64,000 nucleotides of DNA from Pontibacterium sinense (lineage in GTDB: Bacteria; Pseudomonadota; Gammaproteobacteria; Pseudomonadales; Balneatricaceae): assembly GCF_015209595.1 (NCBI RefSeq), contig NZ_JADEYS010000010.1, positions 91,816-155,815 on the forward strand. The letters run 5' to 3'. The notes under the pieces are model-generated. The model did no database searches, was not told where the DNA came from, and saw only the letters and a program-made list of their open reading frames with translations. The position numbers were made by a program, and so were the translations under genes. Shown in pieces: positions 17,407 through 25,421 of the stretch. The number at the start of each line of letters is the position of its first letter. Position 1 is the stretch's first letter.

Positions 17407-17811
17407 TTAGAGCCTTAAGGTTTCCAGATAGATTGCGGGTTTAATATCGAGCAAGGGCGTGCTGTTCAGACAATCCAGTCCTCGAACGGTAATTCGTCCG
17501 GTTTCGATTTTCTCGATTGGTAGCGTTGCAGTGCCTATCGGGTTGGGCCGATCAGGGGTGCGCAGTGCAAATGTACCGAACTCTGCTGTATCCGCCGTCA
17601 GTTTGGGTGCGATTGATGTTTGCTCCGGTTTACCCAGCCAGTAAAGGATCAGAATATCCTGCCCTTCACAGAGGCCGGCCAGCTCATCCTGATACTCGGT
17701 GTTCAGATTGAGTTGGCAGAGCGGCCCATCAAACTGAGTATTATTGGGACAGTCTTCAAGCGTCCTGTAGGGCGTTGTGATATGCCCGATAAAATTAAGA
17801 GTGGCTGACAT
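17407..17811 (-). CDS. TrmO/TsaA-like SAM-dependent methyltransferase domain protein
   Basis: About 134 residues spanning the TsaA (YaeB, VirR) beta-barrel domain. Hallmarks are FIGHITTPY at the start, FDGPLCQLNL, LRTPDRPNPIGTATL near residue 85 and GLDCLNSTPLLDIKPAI near the end. TrmO uses S-adenosylmethionine to methylate t6A37 of tRNA-Thr. This is the short single-domain form, lacking the C-terminal extension of the roughly 235-residue enterobacterial protein, so the substrate may differ. The start at 17811 is chosen because AAGGA lies eight bases upstream and it clears the EamA gene stop by ten bases; the two are cotranscribed. Confidence 0.82.
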   Translation of the reverse strand: MSATLNFIGHITTPYRTLEDCPNNTQFDGPLCQLNLNTEYQDELAGLCEGQDILILYWLGKPEQTSIAPKLTADTAEFGTFALRTPDRPNPIGTATLPIEKIETGRITVRGLDCLNSTPLLDIKPAIYLETLRL

Positions 17812-17821
17812 TGTCCGTTCC

Positions 17822-18709
17822 TTATTGGTCTTGTTTCGCTGTGGAGATCGCATACATCAGAATCGTTCCCAAAATGATCGCGCTGCCGATGATGCTGGCC
17901 ATTGGAGGAACTTCACCAAAGAAGCCAAATGCCCATAAAGGCGCAATCACCGCTTCTATCATCAGAATCATGCCTACTTCGGGGGCGGTGATGTAACGCG
18001 TTGCAACCTGTGACAACACCCGACCAAACGGTGCAGTAAAAAGCCCCATAGCCGCCATGATGATCCAGGTACTGGTGCTGAAGGTTGAAGGTGTCGCAAG
18101 GAAGAACATGACCGTTGCCAGAAATAATCCACCCAAGCCCACACTGGCCATGCGGCTTACATCCTGATATTTGCGCAACAACGTTTGATTCAGCGACAGG
18201 CAGGTCACGGCAAAAACGGCGAGTCCATCACCCAGCCAGTTGCCGGTTTTGAATGAACCGGATACCACAATGGCGATGCCGATCATAACCGCAGCAATTG
18301 CGAACCAGGTTGAACGTTTTGTTATCTCTCCCAGAAAGATTCGACTGAATATCGCCGCCAATGCTGGTGCTGCGCTGAGAATGACAAAAGTGTTGGCGAT
18401 GGAGGTGTTTTTGATGCTCAGCACCAGAGCAGACGCACTGCCGAGCATGAGCACTCCGGAAAAAATAACGGGCCAGCCACTGGCTTTCAGCGCGGTCACC
18501 AGTCCTCGTTCATCCCGTAGCTGGATAAAAACAGGCATAGAAATCGCGGTGAACAGACCGAAAAGAAAAGCTGTATCGAATCCACTAACACCCGAAAACC
18601 GGATGAAAATAGGGTCAAAGCTCATCAGTAATGCGCCAAGTAAGGCAATGAGAATACCGGTTGTCCGAGCGTTTTTTTGTGTCAGTGAGTGAGTGATGGA
18701 GTTGGTCAT
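17822..18709 (-). CDS. EamA/DMT family transporter
   Basis: A 295-residue inner-membrane protein with ten predicted membrane segments in two EamA repeats (about 18-150 and 160-290). GALLMSFDPIFIRFSGVSG and the second-half LMIEAVIAPLWAFGFFGEVP are typical. It exports an unknown metabolite. The gene lies divergent from a tetR gene, and the gap carries two matching inverted repeats, so it is probably repressed by that regulator and induced by its own substrate. The trmO-like gene follows after ten bases. Confidence 0.88.
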   Translation of the reverse strand: MTNSITHSLTQKNARTTGILIALLGALLMSFDPIFIRFSGVSGFDTAFLFGLFTAISMPVFIQLRDERGLVTALKASGWPVIFSGVLMLGSASALVLSIKNTSIANTFVILSAAPALAAIFSRIFLGEITKRSTWFAIAAVMIGIAIVVSGSFKTGNWLGDGLAVFAVTCLSLNQTLLRKYQDVSRMASVGLGGLFLATVMFFLATPSTFSTSTWIIMAAMGLFTAPFGRVLSQVATRYITAPEVGMILMIEAVIAPLWAFGFFGEVPPMASIIGSAIILGTILMYAISTAKQDQ

Positions 18710-18717
18710 TTTTGTCT

Positions 18718-18751
18718 ATATAAAATCATACTTGTCGGTATGATTTTATAT
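18718..18751. promoter_or_regulatory. TetR operator 1 (EamA side)
   Basis: ATATAAAATCATAC (18718-18731) and GTATGATTTTATAT (18738-18751) form a perfect 14-bp inverted repeat around a six-base spacer, directly upstream of the EamA transporter start. Confidence 0.8.
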
Positions 18752-18769
18752 CGTTGCGGCAATGTTAAG

Positions 18770-18795
18770 AAAATCATACTATTGGGTATGGTTTT
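18770..18795. promoter_or_regulatory. TetR operator 2 (tetR side)
   Basis: AAAATCATAC (18770-18779) and GTATGGTTTT (18786-18795), with a six-base spacer, repeat the core of operator 1 with one mismatch. It sits just before the tetR start, so autoregulation is likely. Confidence 0.75.
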
Positions 18796-18810
18796 TTTGT
18801 GGCGATAGCA

Positions 18811-19401
18811 ATGAGCAAAATCGAGCAGAACAAAGCGAAAAAGAAGCGGGCGATTCTTCTGGCCGCGCAGAATGTGTTTTTATCTGAAGGGTATTTGCTC
18901 GCCAGTATGGACAAAATTGCGGTAGAAGCTCAGGTTACAAAACAGACGGTTTATCGGTATTACTCGTCAAAATCCGATCTGTTCAAGGCAATGTTGGAGC
19001 AGATGGGCGAGAACTCAGAGGTGGATTTTCTTGATCATCTACAACTACCGGATACAGAAGAAGCGCTCTATCAGTTTGCCAGAGGCTTTATTCAAGCCCA
19101 TTTGTCGGATGATCACTTGGCAACATTCCGTCTTCTGGTAGCTGAAGGAGGCAAAGCGCCTGAAATGACCCGCAGTTTCTGTGCGGTGGGGCTCGATGAC
19201 ACCGATGTGAAGCTGACTGAGTTCTTTGCGGAAAGGCTGGGCATGAATAACGCTGAAACAACCGTACAGTTGTGGACGGCGATGTTACTGGCACATCGTG
19301 CGGCGGTGTTGATTGGTATGGAAAAACCCACTGAGCAGCAGATCGATCAGCACGCAAAAGACGCGACCGCTTTCCTATTGGCGGCGATTTCTGGACATTA
19401 A
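18811..19401 (+). CDS. TetR family transcriptional regulator
   Basis: About 196 residues with an N-terminal TetR helix-turn-helix: KKRAILLAAQNVFLSEGY, then MDKIAVEAQVTKQTVYRYYSSK (each shorter than the motif span of about 10-55). The C-terminal ligand domain is of the AefR/TetR_C type. It is divergent from the EamA transporter gene with two operators between, and so is its likely local repressor. ATG 18811 is preferred over GTG 18799, which would lie only four bases from the second operator. The 137-bp repeat array starts just after its stop. Confidence 0.9.
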   Translation: MSKIEQNKAKKKRAILLAAQNVFLSEGYLLASMDKIAVEAQVTKQTVYRYYSSKSDLFKAMLEQMGENSEVDFLDHLQLPDTEEALYQFARGFIQAHLSDDHLATFRLLVAEGGKAPEMTRSFCAVGLDDTDVKLTEFFAERLGMNNAETTVQLWTAMLLAHRAAVLIGMEKPTEQQIDQHAKDATAFLLAAISGH

Positions 19402-19405
19402 CGAT

Positions 19406-20010
19406 CTCGTTCCCACGCTGCCTCTTCCCACATTTATGCGTCGTAATGCAGACAGTGCTTAATTTCAGCATAGTATTGACCGGAACCTTTGATATGGATT
19501 CCCACGGAGGACCGTGGGAACCAGAGGTGTGCTTACGCTGTGTGAGGGGGGATCGCCCTCGTTCCCACGCTCCCGCGTGGGAATGCAGACAGCGCTTAAT
19601 TTCAGCACCGTACTGACCGGAACTCTTGATATGGATTCCCACGGAGGACCGTGGGAACCAGAGATGTGCTTACACTGTGTGAGGGGGGATCGCCCTCGTT
19701 CCCATGCTCCCGCGTGGGAATGCAGACAGTGCTTAATTTCAGCACCGTACTGACCGGAACTCTCGATATGGATTCCCACGGAGGACCGTGGGAACCAGAG
19801 GTGTGCTTACACTGTGTGAGGGGGTATCACCCTCGTTCCCATGCTCCCGCGTGGGAATGCAGACAGCGCTTAACTTCAGCATCGTACTGACCGGAACTCT
19901 TGATATGGATTCCCACGGAGGACCGTGGGAACCAGAGGTGTGTTTGCTCAGTGTGGGCGCTTACCTCGTTCCCACGCTGCTTCTTCCCACATTTATGTGT
20001 GGGAATGCAT
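19406..20010. repeat. Tandem array of 137-bp units with two hairpins per unit
   Basis: The segment CCCACGGAGGACCGTGGGAA recurs at 19501, 19638, 19775 and 19912, an exact period of 137 bases. Each unit holds two stems: TTCCCACGG-AGGA-CCGTGGGAA (19499-19520) and TTCCCACGC-TCCC-GCGTGGGAA (19562-19583). Diverged partial units close both ends and share CGTTCCCACGCTG with a following CTTCCCACATTTATG. As 137 is not a multiple of three, the similar open frames inside are not coding. It lies between a tetR gene and a convergent peroxidase-like gene. Confidence 0.93.
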
Positions 20011-20038
20011 ATCAGCTAAGTAAGCGGTTACTCAGCGC

Positions 20039-20629
20039 TTAAGAGGCATCGCGGGGTTCGCGGGCCATGGTGTAAAACTCGCGGTTCGCCTGCATAGAGG
20101 TGATGATTGCCATACGGTTTGAAAGACCAAAGAATGCGGTGATACCGGCAATATCCCAGATATCTTCGTCGTCAAAACCGTGCATGTAGAGGGCTTCGTA
20201 ATCGTCTTCACTGATCACTTCCGGTGACTGTGACAGCGACATCGCAAAATCCATCATCGCTTTCTGGCGTGGAGAGATCGGCGCGTGCAGGTAGTTGATC
20301 GCAATCTGGTCGGCCAGCAATGGCTCTTTCGCAAAGATACGCAGCAGCGCACCGTGGGCCACCACACAGTACTGGCAGCCATTCGCCGCGCTGGTCGCAA
20401 CGATAATCATCTCTTTCTCAGCAGGCGTCAGGGTGCTTTCTTCACGCTCCATGATCGCATCGTGATACGCGAAAAAGGCGCGGAACTCTGCCGGGCGGTG
20501 GGCCAGTGTCAGGAAGACGTTAGGAATAAAACCGGCTTTTTCCTGTACTGCCAGAATACGACTCTGGATATCTTCAGGCAGGGTATTCAGTTCTGGTACC
20601 GGGTAACGGCTGATATCGGACTGGCTCAT
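20039..20629 (-). CDS. Peroxidase-related enzyme, AhpD/carboxymuconolactone decarboxylase family
   Basis: About 196 residues. The AhpD core motif is visible as CQYCVVAHG (near residue 88), preceded by the helix LTPAEKEMIIVATSAANG. Relatives use the CxxC pair and the nearby His to reduce peroxides or serve as alkylhydroperoxidase. N-terminal FIPNVFLTLAHRP and C-terminal GITAFFGLSNRMA fit the uncharacterised peroxidase-related subfamily. The ATG at 20629 has AGGTGA six bases upstream; the open frame runs 29 codons further without support. It is divergent from the AraC-type regulator at 20783. Confidence 0.85.
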   Translation of the reverse strand: MSQSDISRYPVPELNTLPEDIQSRILAVQEKAGFIPNVFLTLAHRPAEFRAFFAYHDAIMEREESTLTPAEKEMIIVATSAANGCQYCVVAHGALLRIFAKEPLLADQIAINYLHAPISPRQKAMMDFAMSLSQSPEVISEDDYEALYMHGFDDEDIWDIAGITAFFGLSNRMAIITSMQANREFYTMAREPRDAS

Positions 20630-20782
20630 GCATTCACCTGTAATTCTGTTTAAACGGTTAGGTTCTTCAATCGAGAGATTGTTGAACGTTTTGATTTTGG
20701 AAACTATGAGTGCCATCCTAGCAAGTCAAAACGATCATAATCAGTCACCTGAACGCCAAATAACGCGCATATTCGGTCATCT

Positions 20783-21766
20783 ATGAATAAAGTACTCGGA
20801 TTAGTCTACGACGACTATCAGGCCTCCGGCATCGCCACCACGTTTGATGTATTTAACGTGATCAACACCATCTGGAAACAACGCGGCGGCGAAGAGCCGT
20901 TATACGAGTGTTTTCTGGTCTCCGCAGGGCAGGATGAAGTGCGGGCCTCCAACGGTTGCCGTATGCGAGTCGATTACACGCTGGATAACGCCCCCGAGGC
21001 CGATCTGATCTTTGTGCCGGGTATCCATCATGAAGATGGCAATGACCTGATCAATCACCTGACGGGCCTCAAGCGTGAGACCGAATGGCTGCGTAAACAG
21101 TATGCGGCAGGCCAGCAAATTGCCGCCAATTGCAGCGGTGTATTTCTGCTGGCGGAAACCGGACATCTCAAAGGGCAGTCCGCTGCGACTGCGTGGTGGC
21201 TGGGCGGGTTATTTCAGAAGCGTTATCCCGATGTCACCCTGCGCAAAGATACGCTGCTGGTGGAGAATGATCAGGGTTACTGCACCGGCGCAATGACCGC
21301 CAATCTGGGGGTGATGTTGCAGGTGGTGGAGAAGCAGGTCGGGCGGCAGTTGGCGCAGATTTGCGCAAAAACCATGCTGATCGACGCCAGCCAGAGTTAC
21401 GCCTCTCCATACGTCTTTTTGCAGGAACAAACCGAACATCAGGATGCGATGGTGCTGGCGGTGGAAAGCTGGATGCAGCGCCATATCAGCCAGCCGCTGG
21501 ATCTGGAATCGTTAGCGAATTTGCATTGTGTCAGTGAGCGTACGCTATCGCGCCGTTTCAAGAAAGCACTGGGGGTCAGCCCCTCCGAGTACCTGCAAAA
21601 ACTGCGGATCGAACATACGAAACTGTTGCTGGAAACGACCAGTCTGAATATCGAACAGATCGTAGAGCGGGTGGGGTACAGCAGTGCCAGCTCACTACGG
21701 CGATTGTTCCGCAATGCGCTGGGATTATCACCGCGAGATTATCGGGCGCAGCTCAGCCAAACCTGA
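20783..21766 (+). CDS. GlxA-type transcriptional regulator (DJ-1/PfpI domain plus AraC helix-turn-helix)
   Basis: 327 residues: an N-terminal DJ-1/PfpI-like domain (about 1-190) with the nucleophile-elbow sequence AANCSGVFLLAETG, then an AraC domain (about 215-320) with two helix-turn-helix units and GYSSASSLRRLFRNALGLSP. Regulators of this type sense small metabolites and activate neighbouring catabolic or stress genes. It is divergent from the AhpD-like gene with about 150 bases between, so that gene is the likely target. The ligand is unknown. Confidence 0.9.
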   Translation: MNKVLGLVYDDYQASGIATTFDVFNVINTIWKQRGGEEPLYECFLVSAGQDEVRASNGCRMRVDYTLDNAPEADLIFVPGIHHEDGNDLINHLTGLKRETEWLRKQYAAGQQIAANCSGVFLLAETGHLKGQSAATAWWLGGLFQKRYPDVTLRKDTLLVENDQGYCTGAMTANLGVMLQVVEKQVGRQLAQICAKTMLIDASQSYASPYVFLQEQTEHQDAMVLAVESWMQRHISQPLDLESLANLHCVSERTLSRRFKKALGVSPSEYLQKLRIEHTKLLLETTSLNIEQIVERVGYSSASSLRRLFRNALGLSPRDYRAQLSQT

Positions 21767-21784
21767 TCTGACTGACTTGAAGGC

Positions 21785-21806
21785 GAACCACGCCGGATCG
21801 TGGTTC
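21785..21806. terminator. Hairpin between convergent genes
   Basis: GAACCACG (21785-21792) pairs with CGTGGTTC (21799-21806) around six bases. It overlaps the stop codon of the PqqD-like gene. There is no T-run. Confidence 0.5.
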
Positions 21807-22179
21807 AGTGCATCACACTGTAGCCGTCTTCAATGATCTGTTTTCGAGCTTTGTCTAAGTCCAACTCCTCAATCGGAGACGCCAGATAGTAGGGCAGGCT
21901 GACGGGTGTTTCGCTCAGCTTAATCATATCCCCGTCCATCAGTCGCTCGATGACTGAGTGCAGCGTTTTTTCGAGATTAGAGGGCGGAGACGGGTATCGC
22001 TGGCCCATATAGTTAATCATTTCCTGAATGGTGTGTGCGCCATCTGCCAGCGTAACCACCGTGCCAAGCCATTCATCCAGCGGTGTGACGTTCTCTGGGT
22101 AATTGATGTCGGCCAGTGCAACTTGATTGTTTTTGCGGGTGAAGATGATCGTGCGATAGAAGTACTGTGAATTGTCCAT
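21805..22179 (-). CDS. Small protein with a PqqD-like (RRE-type) winged-helix region
   Basis: 124 residues without signal peptide or membrane segment. The middle reads like PqqD: a strand-rich N-terminus, LDEWLGTVVTLADGAHTIQEM, a helix with MGQRYPSPPSNLEKTL, and VIERLMDGDMIKL (residues about 35-88; key pattern G-x-H-T-I and L-x-x-G-x-I). PqqD-type domains bind the leader of peptides that are modified by radical-SAM enzymes. No such enzyme or obvious precursor is beside it. The C-terminus (SLPYYLASPIEELDLDKAR) is not recognised. Function unknown; the fold call is an inference from pattern only. Confidence 0.5.
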   Translation of the reverse strand: MDNSQYFYRTIIFTRKNNQVALADINYPENVTPLDEWLGTVVTLADGAHTIQEMINYMGQRYPSPPSNLEKTLHSVIERLMDGDMIKLSETPVSLPYYLASPIEELDLDKARKQIIEDGYSVMH

Positions 22180-22600
22180 CAGTAGAACCCATTTAAGATT
22201 TTTAAAAGTGTCGGGTGTGAATGGCTGCTGTGTAAAAAGCCCAATCCGCAGCCACCATTAAGCGCCGTATAAACGGCAGCTTCGGCACTTTGAAATAAAG
22301 ACTGATGACAACACGGCACGCTACGTTAAAACAAACATCGCGACCCATCACGTTATAGGTATCGTAGCTGAAGCCTTTGATAGTGACGAGCGGACATCCG
22401 CCTTTGCTTGCGCCAGCGCAATCAACCACCCTCGTCAACACGGCGAACGGATGGGTTTCTGATGGAAAACCGTACGATGACTGCCACAATATTCTTGAGA
22501 TATTGCTCTGGCGATACAGCTCTGGAGATACAGCTTCAGATATAGAGAACAGGTGGGCCGAAACCTGTTCTCTAACATTGATAGGTGGGGGGAATGAGCG
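22180..22600. other. Gap between the PqqD-like gene and the HCCA isomerase gene
   Basis: A leftward open frame of 95 codons (22202-22489) exists, but it has no ATG, no ribosome site and no recognisable motif, so it is not called. Near 22506-22535 a stretch with CTCTGG and GATACAGCT is tandemly repeated. A hairpin that may end the isomerase transcript lies at 22544-22573. Confidence 0.45.
22544..22573 (-). terminator. Hairpin downstream of the HCCA isomerase gene
   Basis: AGAGAACAGGT (22544-22554) pairs perfectly with ACCTGTTCTCT (22563-22573). It begins 28 bases past the isomerase stop on the minus strand. The T-run is weak. Confidence 0.6.
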
Positions 22601-23185
22601 TTAGCTCAGTGCACGTTCGATCCACTCCATGCGATCCTGCCCGAAGTGCATCTCATCATCCACGAACATGGTCGGGGCACCAAACACACCCCGCGCAACC
22701 GCCTCTTCAGTCGCGGTGATCAGCGCCTTTTTGATCTCGGGTTGGGTCATCGCTTCCATCACAACCTGCGCATCAAAACCGGCCGTGTTCAGTACTTCAG
22801 CCATCACTTCAGGGGATGAGAGGTCTTTTCCGTCGGCCCAGGCCGCGGTGTACATTGCGCGGTTATAGTCTTCGATTCGTCCTTCTGCCAGCGCCCACAT
22901 GGCGCCACGCATCGCGTTGACCGTACTGAAGATGAAGTGCGGGTTTAGCTGATAGGGAATATCGTAGAACGCTGCGTAGCGGGCAAAGTCTTTTTGGATC
23001 CATTCCCACTTGGCCGGGATCGTTACCGGCGAGGTATTTCCACCGGCCTTAAACACGCCGCCCAGCAGCATCGGTTTGTAATTGATGGTTGCGCCGGTGC
23101 GTTCGCACAGCTCGGTGAGTCGGGCTAACGCGATGTACGATGCCGGGCTGATAAAGTCGTAATAGAAATCAACGGTTTTACTCAT
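22601..23185 (-). CDS. 2-hydroxychromene-2-carboxylate isomerase family protein
   Basis: A 194-residue DsbA-like thioredoxin-fold enzyme of the kappa-GST/HCCA isomerase family. The N-terminus VDFYYDFISPASY carries Ser13, the position that activates glutathione in this family in place of the Cys pair. Also typical are the helical insert, KPMLLGGVFKAGGN and the C-terminal GVFGAPTMFVDDEMHFGQDR. Members act in naphthalene-type catabolism or in glutathione-dependent isomerisation of unknown substrates. It is in tandem with the SDR gene (37 bases) and divergent from a LysR, so the two enzymes likely form one regulated unit. Confidence 0.9.
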   Translation of the reverse strand: MSKTVDFYYDFISPASYIALARLTELCERTGATINYKPMLLGGVFKAGGNTSPVTIPAKWEWIQKDFARYAAFYDIPYQLNPHFIFSTVNAMRGAMWALAEGRIEDYNRAMYTAAWADGKDLSSPEVMAEVLNTAGFDAQVVMEAMTQPEIKKALITATEEAVARGVFGAPTMFVDDEMHFGQDRMEWIERALS

Positions 23186-23222
23186 CCAATAATCCTCTGT
23201 CCGTAATTAAATATAGCGCGGC

Positions 23223-23954
23223 TTACCACGGTTCTGCGTAGGGGCGTACGTCCTGCTCGAACGTCCATGCACTGCGCGGTTGTTTGTGGATCTGCCAGTA
23301 GATTTCGGCCATGTCGTCCGGTTGCATAACGCCGTCTTCCCCTTTGCTGGCAAATTGTTCTGCGAGAAATGCTTTGGTGGCTTCGTTATTGATCAGGCCA
23401 TCCACAATGACATGAGCCACATGGATTCCCTGCGGCCCGAGTTCACGCGCCATGCTCTGGGCCAGTGCCCGCAATGCATGTTTTCCGCCCGCAAAGGCCG
23501 AAAAGTTGGCGCTTCCACGCACACTGGCGGATGCGCCTGTGAAGATAATGGTGCCTTGTTCTCGTGGGATCATTTTTTTAGCCGCTTCACGGCCGACCAG
23601 AAAACCGGCAAAGGCACACATCTCCCAGACTTTGCGATACAAGCGCGCGGTTGTATCCACAATGCTGCACGGAACGTTGGCACCGATGTTGAATACCACC
23701 ACACTCATCGGTCCTAACTCGGATTCGACTTTATCAATCAGCTGAATCACTTGGTCTTCGTCGCGGGCATCGGAGTGCAGTGCTGTAATCCCCGCGCCTA
23801 GTGCCTCAACCTCGCTCACCAGCGTATCCAGATCACCCCGGCGACGGGTCGCAACAATGTGATAACCCTCCCTAGCAAAACGTCGGGCGATGGCGGATCC
23901 CAGATGATCACCGGCCCCGATGATTAACGCGATCGGTTGTTGAACTGTTGTCAT
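23223..23954 (-). CDS. SDR family protein with Phe in place of the catalytic Tyr
   Basis: About 243 residues with the Rossmann motif GAGDHLGSAIARRF instead of the usual TGxxxGIG, and an RRR after the second strand that suggests NADP(H). The catalytic Ser in TGASASVRG is present, but the YxxxK site reads FAGGK, so the usual Tyr is Phe. This variant occurs in some SDR subfamilies, and activity cannot be assumed. The start at 23954 is chosen because AGGAG lies six bases upstream; the earlier ATG abuts it. It is cotranscribed with the HCCA isomerase and divergent from the LysR gene at 24058. Confidence 0.83.
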   Translation of the reverse strand: MTTVQQPIALIIGAGDHLGSAIARRFAREGYHIVATRRRGDLDTLVSEVEALGAGITALHSDARDEDQVIQLIDKVESELGPMSVVVFNIGANVPCSIVDTTARLYRKVWEMCAFAGFLVGREAAKKMIPREQGTIIFTGASASVRGSANFSAFAGGKHALRALAQSMARELGPQGIHVAHVIVDGLINNEATKAFLAEQFASKGEDGVMQPDDMAEIYWQIHKQPRSAWTFEQDVRPYAEPW

Positions 23955-24057
23955 GCCCATCTCCTGATAACCGCTGATCGTTGAGAAAAGTCTATTACTT
24001 GGCTTAGAATAAATATAATCAATTGTTTGAATTGAAATGATAATCAGGGGTTATGGT

Positions 24058-24942
24058 ATGGAGTTGCAGCAGCTACGTCTGTTTCTGGCGGCGGCCGAAT
24101 CAGAGAGCTTTACCCGTGGGGCAGAGCGCGCATTTGTGTCACAACCCGCGCTGTCTGTATCTATTTCCAAACTGGAAGCCGAGGTCGGTGTAAAGCTGTT
24201 TACCCGCAACAAACGCAATGTGGTGCTTACACCCGCAGGCCGTAAGTTGCTACAACGGGCAAAGCTAATTGTGGGAGAGTGCGCCAGAGCCAAAGATGAG
24301 CTGAAGCAGCATGATGTGCAGCGCAGGCTTCGATTGGGCGTGATTAATACCCTATCTATTACCCATGTCGCGCGATTGATTGAGCAATATCGTCGGGAGC
24401 ATCCAGACCTGAAACTGGATGTGGTTGATTCCAGCGCAGCAGAGATGCACAAGCTGGAAAGTGATAACCGGGTTGATCTGGTCCTGACCCTGTTGCAGAG
24501 TAATCCACAGGCCAGCAGACGCTTTAACTGCTCAAAAGAGATCTTCGCTGAACCCTACGTGGTGGCCATGTCGCGCAACCATCACCTGAGCCGATCCCCG
24601 TCGATCAGCATTAACGACTTGGATAAAGAACCCTTTATTGGCCGCAGCCACTGTGAGCACCGCAAGGTCATGGAGGGGTTGTTGAAACAGCACAACATAC
24701 GTCTGAATATGGCCTATATCACCAATCAGGACGACCGCGCCTTAGCACTGGTGGAAGCTGATGTGGGCATTGCCATTGTGCCCGAGCACTATGCGACATC
24801 CCGCATTACAACACTGCCGCTCGTCGAAGACCTCAGCCAACGCTCCATCGGTTTTGAATGGGGCGAGAGCGAAAACCTGAACGAGATCACCCAGTTTGTC
24901 GATTTTGCCAGCACGGCATCCTGGACCTATGCGGATGTTTAA
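24058..24942 (+). CDS. LysR family transcriptional regulator
   Basis: 294 residues with the N-terminal helix-turn-helix (ELQQLRLFLAAAESESF, then RAFVSQPALSVSISKLE) and a CysB-like effector domain. ATG 24058 follows AGGGG at eight bases; in-frame upstream starts at 24037 lack a ribosome site. It is divergent from the SDR and HCCA isomerase genes with about 100 bases of AT-rich sequence between, and is their likely regulator. The ligand is unknown. Confidence 0.9.
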   Translation: MELQQLRLFLAAAESESFTRGAERAFVSQPALSVSISKLEAEVGVKLFTRNKRNVVLTPAGRKLLQRAKLIVGECARAKDELKQHDVQRRLRLGVINTLSITHVARLIEQYRREHPDLKLDVVDSSAAEMHKLESDNRVDLVLTLLQSNPQASRRFNCSKEIFAEPYVVAMSRNHHLSRSPSISINDLDKEPFIGRSHCEHRKVMEGLLKQHNIRLNMAYITNQDDRALALVEADVGIAIVPEHYATSRITTLPLVEDLSQRSIGFEWGESENLNEITQFVDFASTASWTYADV

Positions 24943-24958
24943 TTGCCACTCCACATGA

Positions 24959-25003
24959 GAATCAATGTGCCTGAAGTCTGAGGTGTATCAGGTGCATTGA
25001 TTC
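24959..25003 (+). terminator. Hairpin after the LysR gene
   Basis: GAATCAATGTGCCT (24959-24972) pairs with AGGTGCATTGATTC (24990-25003) with two non-Watson-Crick positions. The loop is 17 bases and there is no T-run. It marks the left edge of the AT-rich island. Confidence 0.45.
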
Positions 25004-25421
25004 GCCCTCTGGCTCTCAAGCCGTGACCAATATATAGTGTCCTGAGGTGGGTAATAGGAGTACCCGTATCGTAATCCGTAGTCAGAATAGGCCGACGCAG
25101 TTCGGGCAATACAGACGGATAAATCAGGATGATTGACCTCTATTCTATCTTTCCTTTCTGATCGTCTTTGTTGTTCTTTTCTGTTTATGAACTGACCAGT
25201 TATTGATGCTTTAGCGATATGTAAACTGCGTTTTTCCACGGAGTAAATTTTTACTTTGCAAGGTCGTTAAGCTTGCAAGGGCGGTATATTGAAATGTTAT
25301 GTATTGTTAGGCGGGTATATTTAGCTGTTATGTGTGCGCCATATGAGCGGTGGCGCGTGAGTGAAAGAATTCGCGTGCTACTGGTCGCGACTTGCTACGA
25401 GAAACAACAAGGAATGAAATA
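25004..25421. other. AT-rich junction region before the accessory island
   Basis: No supported gene. A leftward frame of 83 codons (24988-25239) has neither ribosome site nor recognisable motif. Base composition becomes AT-rich from about 25140 on. TTGCAAG and CTTGCAAG lie at about 25257-25278. No attachment site was identified. Confidence 0.4.

Noticed and set aside
19406..20010. CRISPR-like array
   Set aside because: The whole 137-bp unit is conserved, so there are no unique spacers.
19514..20042. Three overlapping rightward frames with similar proteins, and leftward ones on the other strand
   Set aside because: They repeat because the DNA repeats every 137 bases, which changes frame each time; no ribosome site and no known motif.
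22202..22489. 95-codon leftward frame upstream of the PqqD-like gene
   Set aside because: TTG start, no ribosome site, no recognisable family; considered as a possible peptide precursor but unsupported.
24988..25239. 83-codon leftward frame
   Set aside because: Overlaps the LysR hairpin region, no ribosome site and no recognisable motif.
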